Below are positions 1 through 4,526 of a stretch of DNA of 5,472 bases, piece after piece (within the stretch, counting starts at the first letter, position 1; each line of letters opens with the position of its first letter). The stretch is from assembly GCA_052389755.1 (NCBI GenBank), contig JBQTHP010000123.1:1-5472 (forward strand), written 5' to 3'. The notes under the pieces are model-generated. The model saw nothing but the letters and a program-made list of their open reading frames with translations, made no database searches and was not told the origin of the DNA. The position numbers and the translations under genes are program-made. This DNA is from JBQTHP01 sp052389755 (lineage in GTDB: Bacteria; Pseudomonadota; Gammaproteobacteria; Steroidobacterales; Steroidobacteraceae).

Positions 1-161
1 TTCAGATGCGCTTTCGTCGGCGAGCGGATATCGACAGGCTTGCCCTTGCGGGACACCTTCGTCGGATCCTTCGACTCCATGCGGTTGTCGTAGACCGCAC
101 ACGCGGCGGCCGCGAAGCCGAGCACGATCCCGAGGATGAGCAGTCCGTAGCGTGTGCGCAT
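1..161 (-). CDS. N-terminus of a small exported or lipoprotein-like protein (partial)
   Basis: This reading frame starts at the ATG at 161 on the minus strand and runs off the left edge, so only the first 53 residues are visible. They begin MRTRYGLLILGIVLGF and continue AAAAC, then become hydrophilic and lysine/arginine rich. Two basic residues, a hydrophobic core at about residues 6-20 and small residues before Cys21 look like a signal peptide or an N-terminal anchor. AAAC is a poor lipobox because the usual Leu at -3 is Ala, so lipidation is uncertain. No strong ribosome binding site precedes the ATG. It lies 55 bp downstream of the membrane methyltransferase gene on the same strand and could be co-transcribed with it. 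I do not recognise the family from this fragment. Confidence 0.6.
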   Translation of the reverse strand, partial: MRTRYGLLILGIVLGFAAAACAVYDNRMESKDPTKVSRKGKPVDIRSPTKAHL

Positions 162-190
162 GGTGCACCGAGGGAGTCAGCCGGAATCAT

Positions 191-212
191 AAGTCCGCGA
201 GAAGTCCGCGAG
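191..212. repeat. 11-bp perfect tandem duplication
   Basis: The 11-mer AAGTCCGCGAG occurs twice back to back (191-201 and 202-212) in the gap between the two minus-strand genes, ending just before the stop codon of the methyltransferase at 217. It is probably replication slippage. No function is evident. Confidence 0.9.
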
Positions 213-216
213 AAAC

Positions 217-729
217 TCATCGCACCGGACATGTCCAGGGAGTGAGGCGGGGTAACCAGCGGCGGACGTTCGCTCGGTACATCTTGTACTGATCCCCGTA
301 GCGGCGACTCAGCGTCGGCTCCTCATACGCCAGAACGAAGGCATGGAAACACAACCACACGGCCGCGGCATACATAAGGAGTGACGCGCTGCCGAGAAGG
401 ACACCTTGGCCGACGATGATGCTCACGACCGCGACGTACATGGGATTGCGAACGTACCGGTACAGCCCGGAGACCACCAGGATTTCCGTCGGAGCGACGG
501 GCGCCGGTGTACCGCGTCCCTCGAGCGCGAAGCGCGCAAAGCAGTGCACGAGACTCGCCACACCCAGCGCAACCAGAACGGCGCCGAAAACGCGTCCGGC
601 CGGAACGCCGAAAAACGGCGGCTCAAGTCGCCAGCCGGTGAAGACGTAGGGAAGCCATCCTGCGATAGTGCCTGGCGCCAACACGAAGAAAATCAAAGAA
701 CCGAGAGCGGGCCTAAGCTTCCCTATCAT
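217..729 (-). CDS. Isoprenylcysteine carboxyl methyltransferase (ICMT)/PEMT-like membrane protein
   Basis: A 170-residue integral-membrane protein of the bacterial ICMT-like methyltransferase group. Hydrophobic segments lie at about residues 10-30, 47-69 and 96-135. The family signature GLYRYVRNPMY is at about 88-98. The conserved C-terminal part at about 135-151 has Glu-Glu-Pro followed by an Arg/Tyr-rich segment (RRYGDQYKMYRANVRRWLPR). In this fold the second region contributes to S-adenosylmethionine binding. The substrate of bacterial members is generally unknown (lipid, quinone or small molecule), so no specific reaction is assigned. I chose the ATG at 729: a GAGGGG lies 10 nt upstream, whereas the in-frame GTG at 738 sits almost on top of it. 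The region upstream of the start is repeat copy A, so the promoter may lie in or beyond that repeat. Confidence 0.88.
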   Translation of the reverse strand: MIGKLRPALGSLIFFVLAPGTIAGWLPYVFTGWRLEPPFFGVPAGRVFGAVLVALGVASLVHCFARFALEGRGTPAPVAPTEILVVSGLYRYVRNPMYVAVVSIIVGQGVLLGSASLLMYAAAVWLCFHAFVLAYEEPTLSRRYGDQYKMYRANVRRWLPRLTPWTCPVR

Positions 730-744
730 GTCCCGCACACCCCT

Positions 745-839
745 CGTTGACAGGCGCTCATATTCGTCCGCAGCCGGACGGCCTCGCGGAACCTGCTGAG
801 CAAAGGCGACCTGAGGCTCTCTGAAGTCCGGTTGCTCAG
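745..839 (+). repeat. Dispersed hairpin repeat, copy A (internally deleted)
   Basis: About 95 bp closely matching copy B (2476-2622) but lacking about 51 bp corresponding to 2489-2539. It starts with CGTTGA, keeps the perfect hairpin CGTCCG-CAGC-CGGACG at 765-780, and ends with the inverted pair CTGAGCAA (796-803) and TTGCTCAG (832-839), spaced 44 bp end to end exactly as in copy B. It lies in the gap between the divergent methyltransferase and DUF433 genes. It contains no convincing gene. The rest of the gap, 840-932, shows no clear promoter apart from an isolated TTGACT at 863-868. Confidence 0.85.
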
Positions 840-932
840 CTCTGCGCCGCCGTCACGCTGTGTTGACTTCCACGAGCTCACTCGATTCATCCCGGCATTG
901 CGGCTCCATGTTTCACGGGTCATTATTTAGCT

Positions 933-1163
933 ATGTCGCCCCTCGACCGCATTACTTCCGATCCTCGGATCATGAATGGTCAGCCTTGCATTCGTGGCAC
1001 CAGGCTAACGGTTCGCCGTGTCGTCGAAGCAGTCGCTATCTGTCCCGATCGCGCAGAGCTGAAGGCCGAATACCCCGAGCTCCAGGACGAGGACATCGCG
1101 CAGGCCCGCGAGTTCGCTGCCCGCGATCTTGACGACCAGATCCTTCCCGCCGCCACTGCTTGA
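933..1163 (+). CDS. DUF433-domain antitoxin
   Basis: A 76-residue protein with the complete DUF433 pattern: DPRIMNGQPCIRGTRLTVRR at about residues 10-29, then a helix-rich segment with ELKAEYPELQDEDIAQA at about 42-58 and AREFAARD at about 58-65. DUF433 proteins are small winged-helix/helix-turn-helix-like proteins, commonly the antitoxin of a pair whose toxin is a DUF5615 (PIN-like) nuclease. The start is the first ATG in the frame. No good Shine-Dalgarno sequence is visible (the upstream bases are A/T rich), so expression may be weak or the start approximate. The stop overlaps the beginning of the next frame (TTGA at 1160-1163), the usual coupling in this module. The partner is broken, so this is now an orphan antitoxin. 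Confidence 0.87.
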   Translation: MSPLDRITSDPRIMNGQPCIRGTRLTVRRVVEAVAICPDRAELKAEYPELQDEDIAQAREFAARDLDDQILPAATA

Positions 1164-1472
1164 TCAAGATCCTGCTCGATCAGGGTTTGCCGCGCTCTGC
1201 TGCAGCTCGACTGCGCGAAGCCGGATGGGATGCTGTACACGCGGCGGAAGTCGGGCTGGAGCGTGCGACGGACGAATGCCCGGACGATCAGTACGCTGAT
1301 TTCTGACGCCCGTTGTGATCGCGTGGAAGTCGTCCTCCGTGGCCGAGGACACACCGAGTGGAGTGGCTGCGTCGGAAACCTGTACGAGCAGCTCGTTCGC
1401 AGCGGCGCGGTGCGTGGGCTCGACCCGTCGTCGTGCGAGCCGGTGCCGCGGCCGCCATTCAAGACGCGCTAG
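1160..1472 (+). pseudogene. Decayed DUF5615 PIN-like toxin of the DUF433 module
   Basis: Starting at TTG 1160, overlapping the antitoxin stop, the frame reads IKILLDQGLPRSAAARLREA, then GWDAVHAAEVGLERATDE. This is the typical N-terminus of a DUF5615 toxin, including the first catalytic Asp of the PIN fold in LLDQGLP. It then jumps to YADF and a TGA at 1304-1306. Intact family members carry about ten more residues between ATDE and the (D)ADFH motif, so a short internal deletion is likely. A second frame runs from 1305 to TAG 1470-1472 and contains VEVVLRGRGH and later VRSGAV, positioned like the toxin C-terminal half. The total of about 103 codons is near the usual length of roughly 115. The N-terminal identification is firm; the C-terminal half is inferred from position and weak resemblance. 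Confidence 0.7.
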
Positions 1473-1476
1473 GTGA
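1471..1476 (+). promoter_or_regulatory. Ribosome binding site deciding the hydrolase start
   Basis: AGGTGA, 7 nt before the GTG at 1484. It overlaps the last stop codon of the toxin remnant. It favours GTG 1484 over the in-frame GTG at 1358, which would add 42 residues of unlikely sequence rich in Ala and Arg. Confidence 0.65.
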
Positions 1477-1483
1477 ATCCTGC

Positions 1484-2344
1484 GTGGCGGGCGCGCGCAT
1501 CGAATGGATAACCGCCGCCGACGGCCAGGGACTCGCCGCGACGTTCTATCCCGCACAGGGCACCGCGCGGGGCGCCGTGCTGATCGTGCCCGCGATGGGC
1601 GTCACGCAATCCTTTTACGCGCCGTTCGCAGAGTGGCTCGCGCGCGAGGGTTTCACCGCTGCGACGTTCGACTATCGCGGCATCGGCGCCTCTCGACGCG
1701 GCGGCTTGCGAGGCTTCAGGGCCGACATTTTCGACTGGGCGCGCCTCGACTGCGCCGCGATGCTCGATGAGCTCGCCGCGCGTGTCCCGGATGTCCCGCT
1801 CTACTGGATCGGCCACAGCCTGGGCGGCCAGATTCTCGCCTTCGTGCCGAACCGCGAATGCCTCGCGAAGGTCATCACGGTCGCCACCGGCAGCGGCTAC
1901 TGGCGCGAGAACGCGCCGCCGCTCAGGCGCTACGTCTGGTGGCTGTGGTACGTGGTCGCGCCGCTCGCCATCGCCGTGTGCGGTTACTTTCCGGGCCGCA
2001 GGCTGCGCAAAGTCGGTGACCTGCCGGCCGATGTCATGCGGCAGTGGCGCCGCTGGTGCATGAACCCCGAGTATGCGGTCGGGGTGGAAGGCGCATCGGT
2101 GCGCGCGGAGTACGCGGCGGTACGCACGCCGATCGTCTCGCTATCGTTTCAGGACGACGAGTACATGTCCGCGCGCAACACGGAGTCCATCCACGGCTTC
2201 TACGTGAACGCGCCACGCACGATGAAGCGCATCGCGCCGCGGGAGATCGGCGTGCGCCGCATCGGCCACTTCGGGTTTTTCCGCAGCTCGTTCGAGGAGT
2301 CGCTGTGGCGCGCGCATCTGCTGCCGGAGATCGCCGGTCGGTGA
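1484..2344 (+). CDS. Alpha/beta hydrolase, COG4757-like (serine hydrolase)
   Basis: A 286-residue cytosolic alpha/beta-hydrolase. The N-terminal strands lead to VLIVPAMGVTQSFYAPFAEW at about residues 32-51 (oxyanion region and first helix) and to FDYRGIGAS at 62-70. The nucleophile elbow GHSLGG at 110-115 places the catalytic serine at residue 112. Asp224 or Asp225 in SFQDDEYMS is the likely acid and His262 in RIGHFGFF the likely histidine, so the triad appears complete. A lid-like insertion rich in Trp/Tyr (about 139-166) and VGDLPADVMRQWRRWCMNPEY (177-197) are typical of the COG4757 group of predicted hydrolases. The substrate is unknown; esters or amides of small hydrophobic compounds are plausible. 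The gene looks intact, unlike its neighbours. It begins immediately after the toxin remnant and may be read from the same transcript. Confidence 0.85.
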   Translation: MAGARIEWITAADGQGLAATFYPAQGTARGAVLIVPAMGVTQSFYAPFAEWLAREGFTAATFDYRGIGASRRGGLRGFRADIFDWARLDCAAMLDELAARVPDVPLYWIGHSLGGQILAFVPNRECLAKVITVATGSGYWRENAPPLRRYVWWLWYVVAPLAIAVCGYFPGRRLRKVGDLPADVMRQWRRWCMNPEYAVGVEGASVRAEYAAVRTPIVSLSFQDDEYMSARNTESIHGFYVNAPRTMKRIAPREIGVRRIGHFGFFRSSFEESLWRAHLLPEIAGR

Positions 2345-2404
2345 AATTCGCCGGGCTCAAGAGCACGCCGGGTGAATCAGCCTCTGCCGGACGGACTCGC
2401 CCGG

Positions 2405-2428
2405 TCGCCCCATGCAGCGCCGGGGCGA
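2405..2428. other. Hairpin 60 bp after the hydrolase gene
   Basis: TCGCCCC (2405-2411) and GGGGCGA (2422-2428) form a 7-bp GC-rich stem with a 10-nt loop. There is no T tract after it, so it is not a standard intrinsic terminator. It could stabilise the 3' end of the hydrolase message. The rest of 2345-2475 shows nothing recognisable. Confidence 0.4.
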
Positions 2429-2475
2429 GCGGCCTCAGCGCCTCGCGCGCGATCGCCAGAAATATGTGCGTCCGT

Positions 2476-2622
2476 CGTTGAGCAGGCGCGCATCTCGCGC
2501 ATGTCCGGCGGAGCTTGTCCGGGTGCGGACGTTCTCACGCTCATATTCGTCCGCAGCCGGACAGCCTCGCGGGACCTGCTGAGCAAAGGCGATCTGAGGC
2601 TTTCTGAGCTCCCGTTGCTCAG
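2476..2622 (+). repeat. Dispersed hairpin repeat, copy B (longest copy)
   Basis: A 147-bp unit, from CGTTGAGC to TTGCTCAG. Two hairpins have the same stem: GTCCG-GGTG-CGGAC at 2517-2530 and GTCCG-CAGC-CGGAC at 2549-2562. Further on, CTGAGCAA (2579-2586) is an exact inverted repeat of TTGCTCAG (2615-2622), and TGAGCA also occurs at the left end. About 95 bp of its left part match copy C with only about five differences. Its right part plus the left end match copy A. It contains no supported gene. It may be a non-autonomous REP/MITE-like element; no transposase is in the window. Confidence 0.88.
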
Positions 2623-2694
2623 GTGGGTAAATATGGACAGTCGCGACGCTTATACGCATGTCGATGTGGTGCGGCGTGAAGCACTCTCGCGGTG

Positions 2695-3306
2695 ATGCCC
2701 AATTCGGCCTACGAGCGCGCGTCCGGTATAGCACGCCAGATCGTGATCATCCGTGGACGCAAGGTGCTCCTCGATGCGGAATTGGCGGCGCTCTACGGAG
2801 TCTCCACCAAGCGATTCAACGAGCAGGTTCGGCGCAACAGAGATCGCTTCCCGGCTGATTTCATGTTTCAGCTGACCGCAGTTGAGGTCTCTCGTCTCAG
2901 GTCAGAATCGGTCGCCCTGGGCCATGAACAGCAGCCGCATCGTTTGAGGTCGCAAGTTGCGACCTCAAACACCACACCGTCTCGGCGCGGTGGCAGAAGG
3001 TACGCACCTTTCGCGTTTACAGAGCACGGCGCGATCATGGCGGCAACCATTCTGAAGAGCCCGCGCGCAATCGAAATGAGCGTTTATGTCGTGCGGGCGT
3101 TCGTGCGGTTGCGTGCGGCACTGGCATCCCGGCCAGACCTTGCTCGCAAACTCGAGGCACTCGAGCGTTCGCTGGTTCAGGTGGATGAGCGCACTCGCCG
3201 GCAGTTCTCGGAGGTCTACGCGGCCATTCGCGCACTGACCAGCCCGCCATCTGCGAAAAGGCGGCCGATCGGCTTTACGGCCGATCTTGACGAGGGTTCG
3301 TCATAG
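2695..3306 (+). CDS. ORF6N-domain DNA-binding protein
   Basis: A 203-residue protein of the ORF6N family, KilA-N-related DNA-binding proteins of phage origin found widely in bacterial accessory regions. The domain begins IVIIRGRKVLLDAELAALYG at about residues 17-36, continues VSTKRFNEQVRRNRDRFPADFMFQL at 37-60, and ends with RRYAPFAFTEHGAIMAA (101-117), then SPRAIEMSVYVVRAFVRLR (122-140). A charged helical C-terminal segment follows (about 145-182), with the common tail KRRPIGF at 188-194. Between FQLT and GGRR the protein has about 16 more residues than usual: RLRSESVALGHEQQ is followed by a second RLRSQVATSN, the latter encoded by a perfect palindrome. ATG 2695 is preferred; GTG 2692 directly before it is equally open, and neither has a good ribosome binding site. 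The function is unknown but probably DNA binding. Confidence 0.87.
   Translation: MPNSAYERASGIARQIVIIRGRKVLLDAELAALYGVSTKRFNEQVRRNRDRFPADFMFQLTAVEVSRLRSESVALGHEQQPHRLRSQVATSNTTPSRRGGRRYAPFAFTEHGAIMAATILKSPRAIEMSVYVVRAFVRLRAALASRPDLARKLEALERSLVQVDERTRRQFSEVYAAIRALTSPPSAKRRPIGFTADLDEGSS
2942..2970. repeat. 29-nt perfect palindrome inside the ORF6N gene (palindrome copy 1)
   Basis: GTTTGAGGTCGCAA at 2942-2955 is the exact reverse complement of 2957-2970, with one unpaired base between. In frame it encodes the core of RLRSQVATSN. Two related 29-nt palindromes occur at 3423-3451 and 4038-4066. Confidence 0.9.
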
Positions 3307-3307
3307 A

Positions 3308-3330
3308 TTCGAATCCTCCGGCGCGCATCA
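3308..3330 (+). other. tRNA 3'-end-like sequence just after the ORF6N stop
   Basis: Starting 2 bp after the ORF6N stop codon, the sequence follows tRNA 3'-half geometry exactly: a 7-nt T-loop TTCGAAT (3308-3314), 5 nt CCTCC (3315-3319), 7 nt GGCGCGC (3320-3326), a discriminator A, then TCA in place of CCA. The matching 5' T-stem (GGAGG) and the rest of a tRNA are absent, so it is no functional tRNA. It resembles the attachment-site scar left when an island integrates at a tRNA gene, but a 23-nt resemblance can be chance. Confidence 0.3.
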
Positions 3331-3357
3331 CGCGGGTCGCACGTCGAAAGGACAGTC

Positions 3358-3460
3358 ATGGCGGCTCGGACGAGAGCGGCGGAAGCACTGCTCCCACTTG
3401 CTCAATCTTGAGGAACCCGAACACTTGAAATCACAGTTTGTGATTTCAAGTTGGGGCGGC
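3358..3460 (+). pseudogene. Remnant of a second ORF6N gene
   Basis: An ATG at 3358 with a good ribosome binding site (AAAGGA at 3347-3352, 5 nt upstream) opens a 17-residue frame, MAARTRAAEALLPLAQS, that stops at TGA. Overlapping in another frame comes LLNLEEPEHLKSQFVISSWG, which resembles the middle of ORF6N proteins (FQLT.EE...LKSQFVTSSWGG). Some 60 residues expected between these two pieces are missing, and everything after GGSRR is unrelated. I read it as an ORF6N gene reduced by an internal deletion and a frameshift, then cut off. The N-terminal piece is a weak match; the LKSQFVISSWGG piece is convincing. Confidence 0.5.
3423..3451. repeat. 29-nt palindrome, copy 2
   Basis: ACTTGAAATCACA (3423-3435) pairs perfectly with 3439-3451 around a 3-nt loop. 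It has the same length and layout as the palindrome in the ORF6N gene, with compensating base changes on both arms, and in frame it encodes LKSQFVIS. On the minus strand it contains the stop codon that ends the broken toxin at 3446. Confidence 0.85.
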
Positions 3461-3526
3461 TCTCGCCGAGCAGCGGAGCGCCCGCCTCGCGTGCTGCGAA
3501 AACTTGATTGGTAGCTCACCGCTCAC
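3446..3526 (-). pseudogene. N-terminal remnant of a RelE/ParE-type toxin (module 1)
   Basis: A GTG at 3526 overlaps the antitoxin stop by 4 bp (GTGA), the normal coupling for this module. The frame reads SGELPIKFSQHARRALRCSA and stops at TGA 3446-3448 after 26 residues. The (I/V)(K/R)FSxHARR start is typical of RelE/ParE-superfamily toxins, which are usually 90-100 residues long. The family Trp-Trp region and everything after it are missing. The frame ends inside palindrome copy 2, at the junction with the ORF6N remnant, so that rearrangement probably removed the toxin. Confidence 0.62.
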
Positions 3527-3741
3527 CGCGAGCGGATCTCCTTCAACACCTCGGAGGCATCGACAAACTCGCCTCGTGAGGCCTCTGCGAGCGCTGCATC
3601 GAGCGCGGCCTCTTCGTCGGGGCTGAGCTCGAACGTTTCGTCGCCTTCGATCGAAAGGATCATTACCGACGCACCTTCGGGAAGTGGCTCGCCTTCCACG
3701 TCGATTCGCCCGTTGCGGACGCGCCCACTCGTGACTTTCAT
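3523..3741 (-). CDS. Antitoxin of a RelE/ParE-type module (copy 1)
   Basis: A 72-residue acidic protein: a short N-terminal part with SGRVRNGRIDVEGEPLPEGA at residues 5-24, resembling the swapped-barrel start of AbrB-like antitoxins, then ETFELSPDEEAALDAALAEA at about 34-53 and RGEFVDASEVLKEIRSR at the C-terminus. This type of protein usually sits directly before a RelE/ParE toxin and neutralises it, binding its own promoter as well. ATG 3741 is chosen over upstream possibilities up to 3870 because GAGGAG ends 5 nt before it and a perfect -10 box lies 31 nt upstream. Copy 2 (4523-4735) is about two thirds identical. Here the toxin is only a 26-residue stub, so this antitoxin is an orphan that still looks expressible. 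Confidence 0.82.
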   Translation of the reverse strand: MKVTSGRVRNGRIDVEGEPLPEGASVMILSIEGDETFELSPDEEAALDAALAEASRGEFVDASEVLKEIRSR

Positions 3742-3745
3742 GACA

Positions 3746-3777
3746 TCTCCTCGAACACGCACCCGATACGGATTATA
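3746..3777 (-). promoter_or_regulatory. -10 box and ribosome binding site of antitoxin copy 1
   Basis: On the minus strand a perfect TATAAT occupies 3777-3772 and GAGGAG occupies 3752-3747, leaving 5 nt before the ATG at 3741. No good -35 box is found at the standard distance (the position reads CCGGCC), so an activator or autoregulation is possible. Confidence 0.5.
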
Positions 3778-3871
3778 GGCCCGTGCGGCTGGGAGGCCGG
3801 CCAGGCGGTAAGTCACGTGATCCTGTCGATTCCTGGTCCGACCCGTATCCGCGTGGAGCACTGTATGCATC

Positions 3872-3910
3872 GCGGTGCTCGCGCGCTTGCTCGGCTACGG
3901 GGCTGAGTTA
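3872..3910 (+). pseudogene. 39-bp relic of a second copy of the gene at 4899
   Basis: Thirty-five of 39 bases match 5016-5054, inside the small gene that starts at 4899. In frame it reads AVLARLLGYGAEL where that gene has AVLARLLDYGAEI. It stops about ten bases before repeat copy C begins at 3920. It lies on the outer side of antitoxin copy 1, just as the intact gene lies beside antitoxin copy 2. Confidence 0.7.
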
Positions 3911-3919
3911 GCGCCTCGC

Positions 3920-4014
3920 CGTTGAGAGGCGCGCATGTCGCGCATGTCCGGCGGAGCTTGTCCGGGTGCGGACGTTCTCACAGTCATATTCATCCGCAGC
4001 CGGACAGCCTCGCG
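3920..4014 (+). repeat. Dispersed hairpin repeat, copy C (right end missing)
   Basis: About 95 bp nearly identical to the left two thirds of copy B (about five differences). It includes the hairpin GTCCG-GGTG-CGGAC at 3960-3973 and a slightly damaged second hairpin at 3993-4004. The match ends at CCTCGCG (4008-4014), so the CTGAGCAA/TTGCTCAG pair is absent. It lies between the relic at 3872-3910 and palindrome copy 3. Confidence 0.87.
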
Positions 4015-4037
4015 CAAGCTGCCTTGGGAGCTGCATC

Positions 4038-4066
4038 GTCTGAGGTCGCAAACTGCGACCTCAAAT
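4038..4066. repeat. 29-nt palindrome, copy 3
   Basis: TGAGGTCGCA (4041-4050) pairs perfectly with 4054-4063. Over 29 nt it differs from the palindrome in the ORF6N gene at only four positions, and GC(C/T)GCATCGT just before it and ACC just after it are shared too. In frame it encodes HRLRSQTATSNT, nearly the same peptide as the ORF6N protein, but no ORF6N gene surrounds it. Confidence 0.85.
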
Positions 4067-4097
4067 ACCTTGCTCGATCTTCATTGCGTCGCAACGA

Positions 4098-4313
4098 CTA
4101 TGCTGCATCGACCTCGACGAGTTCGCTCTGCGACGTTGGCGCCGGCACGGGTTCACCCGCGCCCCGCAGGCTCTCGATGTGCAGCTCGATGCCCTCCCGA
4201 ATGAGTCGCAGCGCTTCCTCACGGGTCTCTGCGACGGCAACGCAGCCAGGAAGATCCGGCACGTACGCGCCGAAGCCCGTCTTGCTTTTCTCGAGGACGA
4301 CCAGATACCGCAT
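4098..4313 (-). CDS. hicB: HicB-family antitoxin
   Basis: A 71-residue protein with the compact HicB fold: MRYLVVLEKSKTGFGAYVPD, then LPGCVAVAETREEALRLIRE, with GIELHIESLRGAGEPVPAPT after it. The pattern of beta strands with GF.AYVPDLPGC followed by a helix is characteristic of HicB, which binds and blocks the mRNA-degrading toxin HicA. It lacks the extra C-terminal DNA-binding domain of longer HicBs. The ATG at 4313 has no clear ribosome binding site. In a normal module hicA comes directly before hicB; here only a possible hicA tail ends 10 bp upstream, so this antitoxin appears to be an orphan. Confidence 0.87.
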   Translation of the reverse strand: MRYLVVLEKSKTGFGAYVPDLPGCVAVAETREEALRLIREGIELHIESLRGAGEPVPAPTSQSELVEVDAA

Positions 4314-4323
4314 GAGCGCGCGT

Positions 4324-4526
4324 TCAGCTTCGTTTCAGCCCTGCCTGCTGGTGAACTCTGCGCAAGGTTCGGTACTTGCGACTTGCGGTTCGAGTGCCCA
4401 CCGCCGGCTGGGTGGCTATGATCGCGAGGGCGCGCTCAAGCTCCTCCGCGAAGGCATTAGGTGCTTTGCGTAAATGACCGCTCGCCGGGCACGTTCAGAA
4501 AAGCAAACGGGTAAAGCCTGGTTCAC
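4324..4526 (-). pseudogene. Frameshifted RelE/ParE-type toxin (module 2), possibly joined to a HicA tail
   Basis: GTG 4526 overlaps the antitoxin stop (GTGA). The first frame reads NQALPVCFSERARRAVIYA, the normal start of such toxins, and stops at TAG 4418-4416. From about 4466 the next frame continues the family: KAPNAFAEELERALAIIATQ, then PAVGTRTASRKYRTLRRVHQ. About 8 residues (the family's WW...NRP segment) are deleted at the junction, causing the frameshift. The spacing from Gly to RRVH fits RelE/ParE proteins, but the ending QQAGLKRS and stop at 4324 replace the expected RYHLYY... strand; QAGLK resembles the C-terminus of HicA, which would normally precede the hicB gene found 10 bp downstream. 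The RelE part is firm; the HicA part is a suggestion. Confidence 0.75.

Noticed and set aside
980..1462. A 160-codon open frame on the minus strand.
   Set aside because: It is antisense to the DUF433 gene and its toxin remnant, has Arg/Ser-rich composition typical of shadow frames in GC-rich DNA, and shows no family motif.
1358..1483. A 42-residue N-terminal extension of the hydrolase from GTG 1358.
   Set aside because: Sequence is unlike the family, overlaps the toxin remnant, and GTG 1484 has a well-spaced AGGTGA.
2405..2428. Intrinsic terminator after the hydrolase gene.
   Set aside because: The hairpin is real but has no T tract and lies 60 bp after the stop, so it is reported only as a hairpin.
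2474..2490. GTTGAGC at the left end of repeat B matches the integron core-site pattern GTTRRRY.
   Set aside because: No matching RYYYAAC site at a suitable distance, copies A and C do not keep the pattern, and there is no cassette structure or integrase in the window.
3742..3870. A 43-residue N-terminal extension of antitoxin copy 1 up to 3870.
   Set aside because: The extension overlaps the TATAAT and GAGGAG signals, and copy 2 shows no homology upstream of the chosen start.
745..4066. Repeated short palindromic units suggesting a CRISPR array.
   Set aside because: The copies are far apart and irregularly spaced, without uniform spacers or cas genes.
4366..4395. A possible fourth palindrome, reading FGTCDLRFEC on the plus strand, similar to the antisense reading of the other palindromes.
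   Set aside because: The arms do not pair well and the bases are explained by the RelE/ParE toxin remnant on the minus strand.
3922..4473. A 183-codon open frame on the plus strand.
   Set aside because: It runs through repeat C, a palindrome, and antisense to hicB and the toxin remnant; composite with no family motif.
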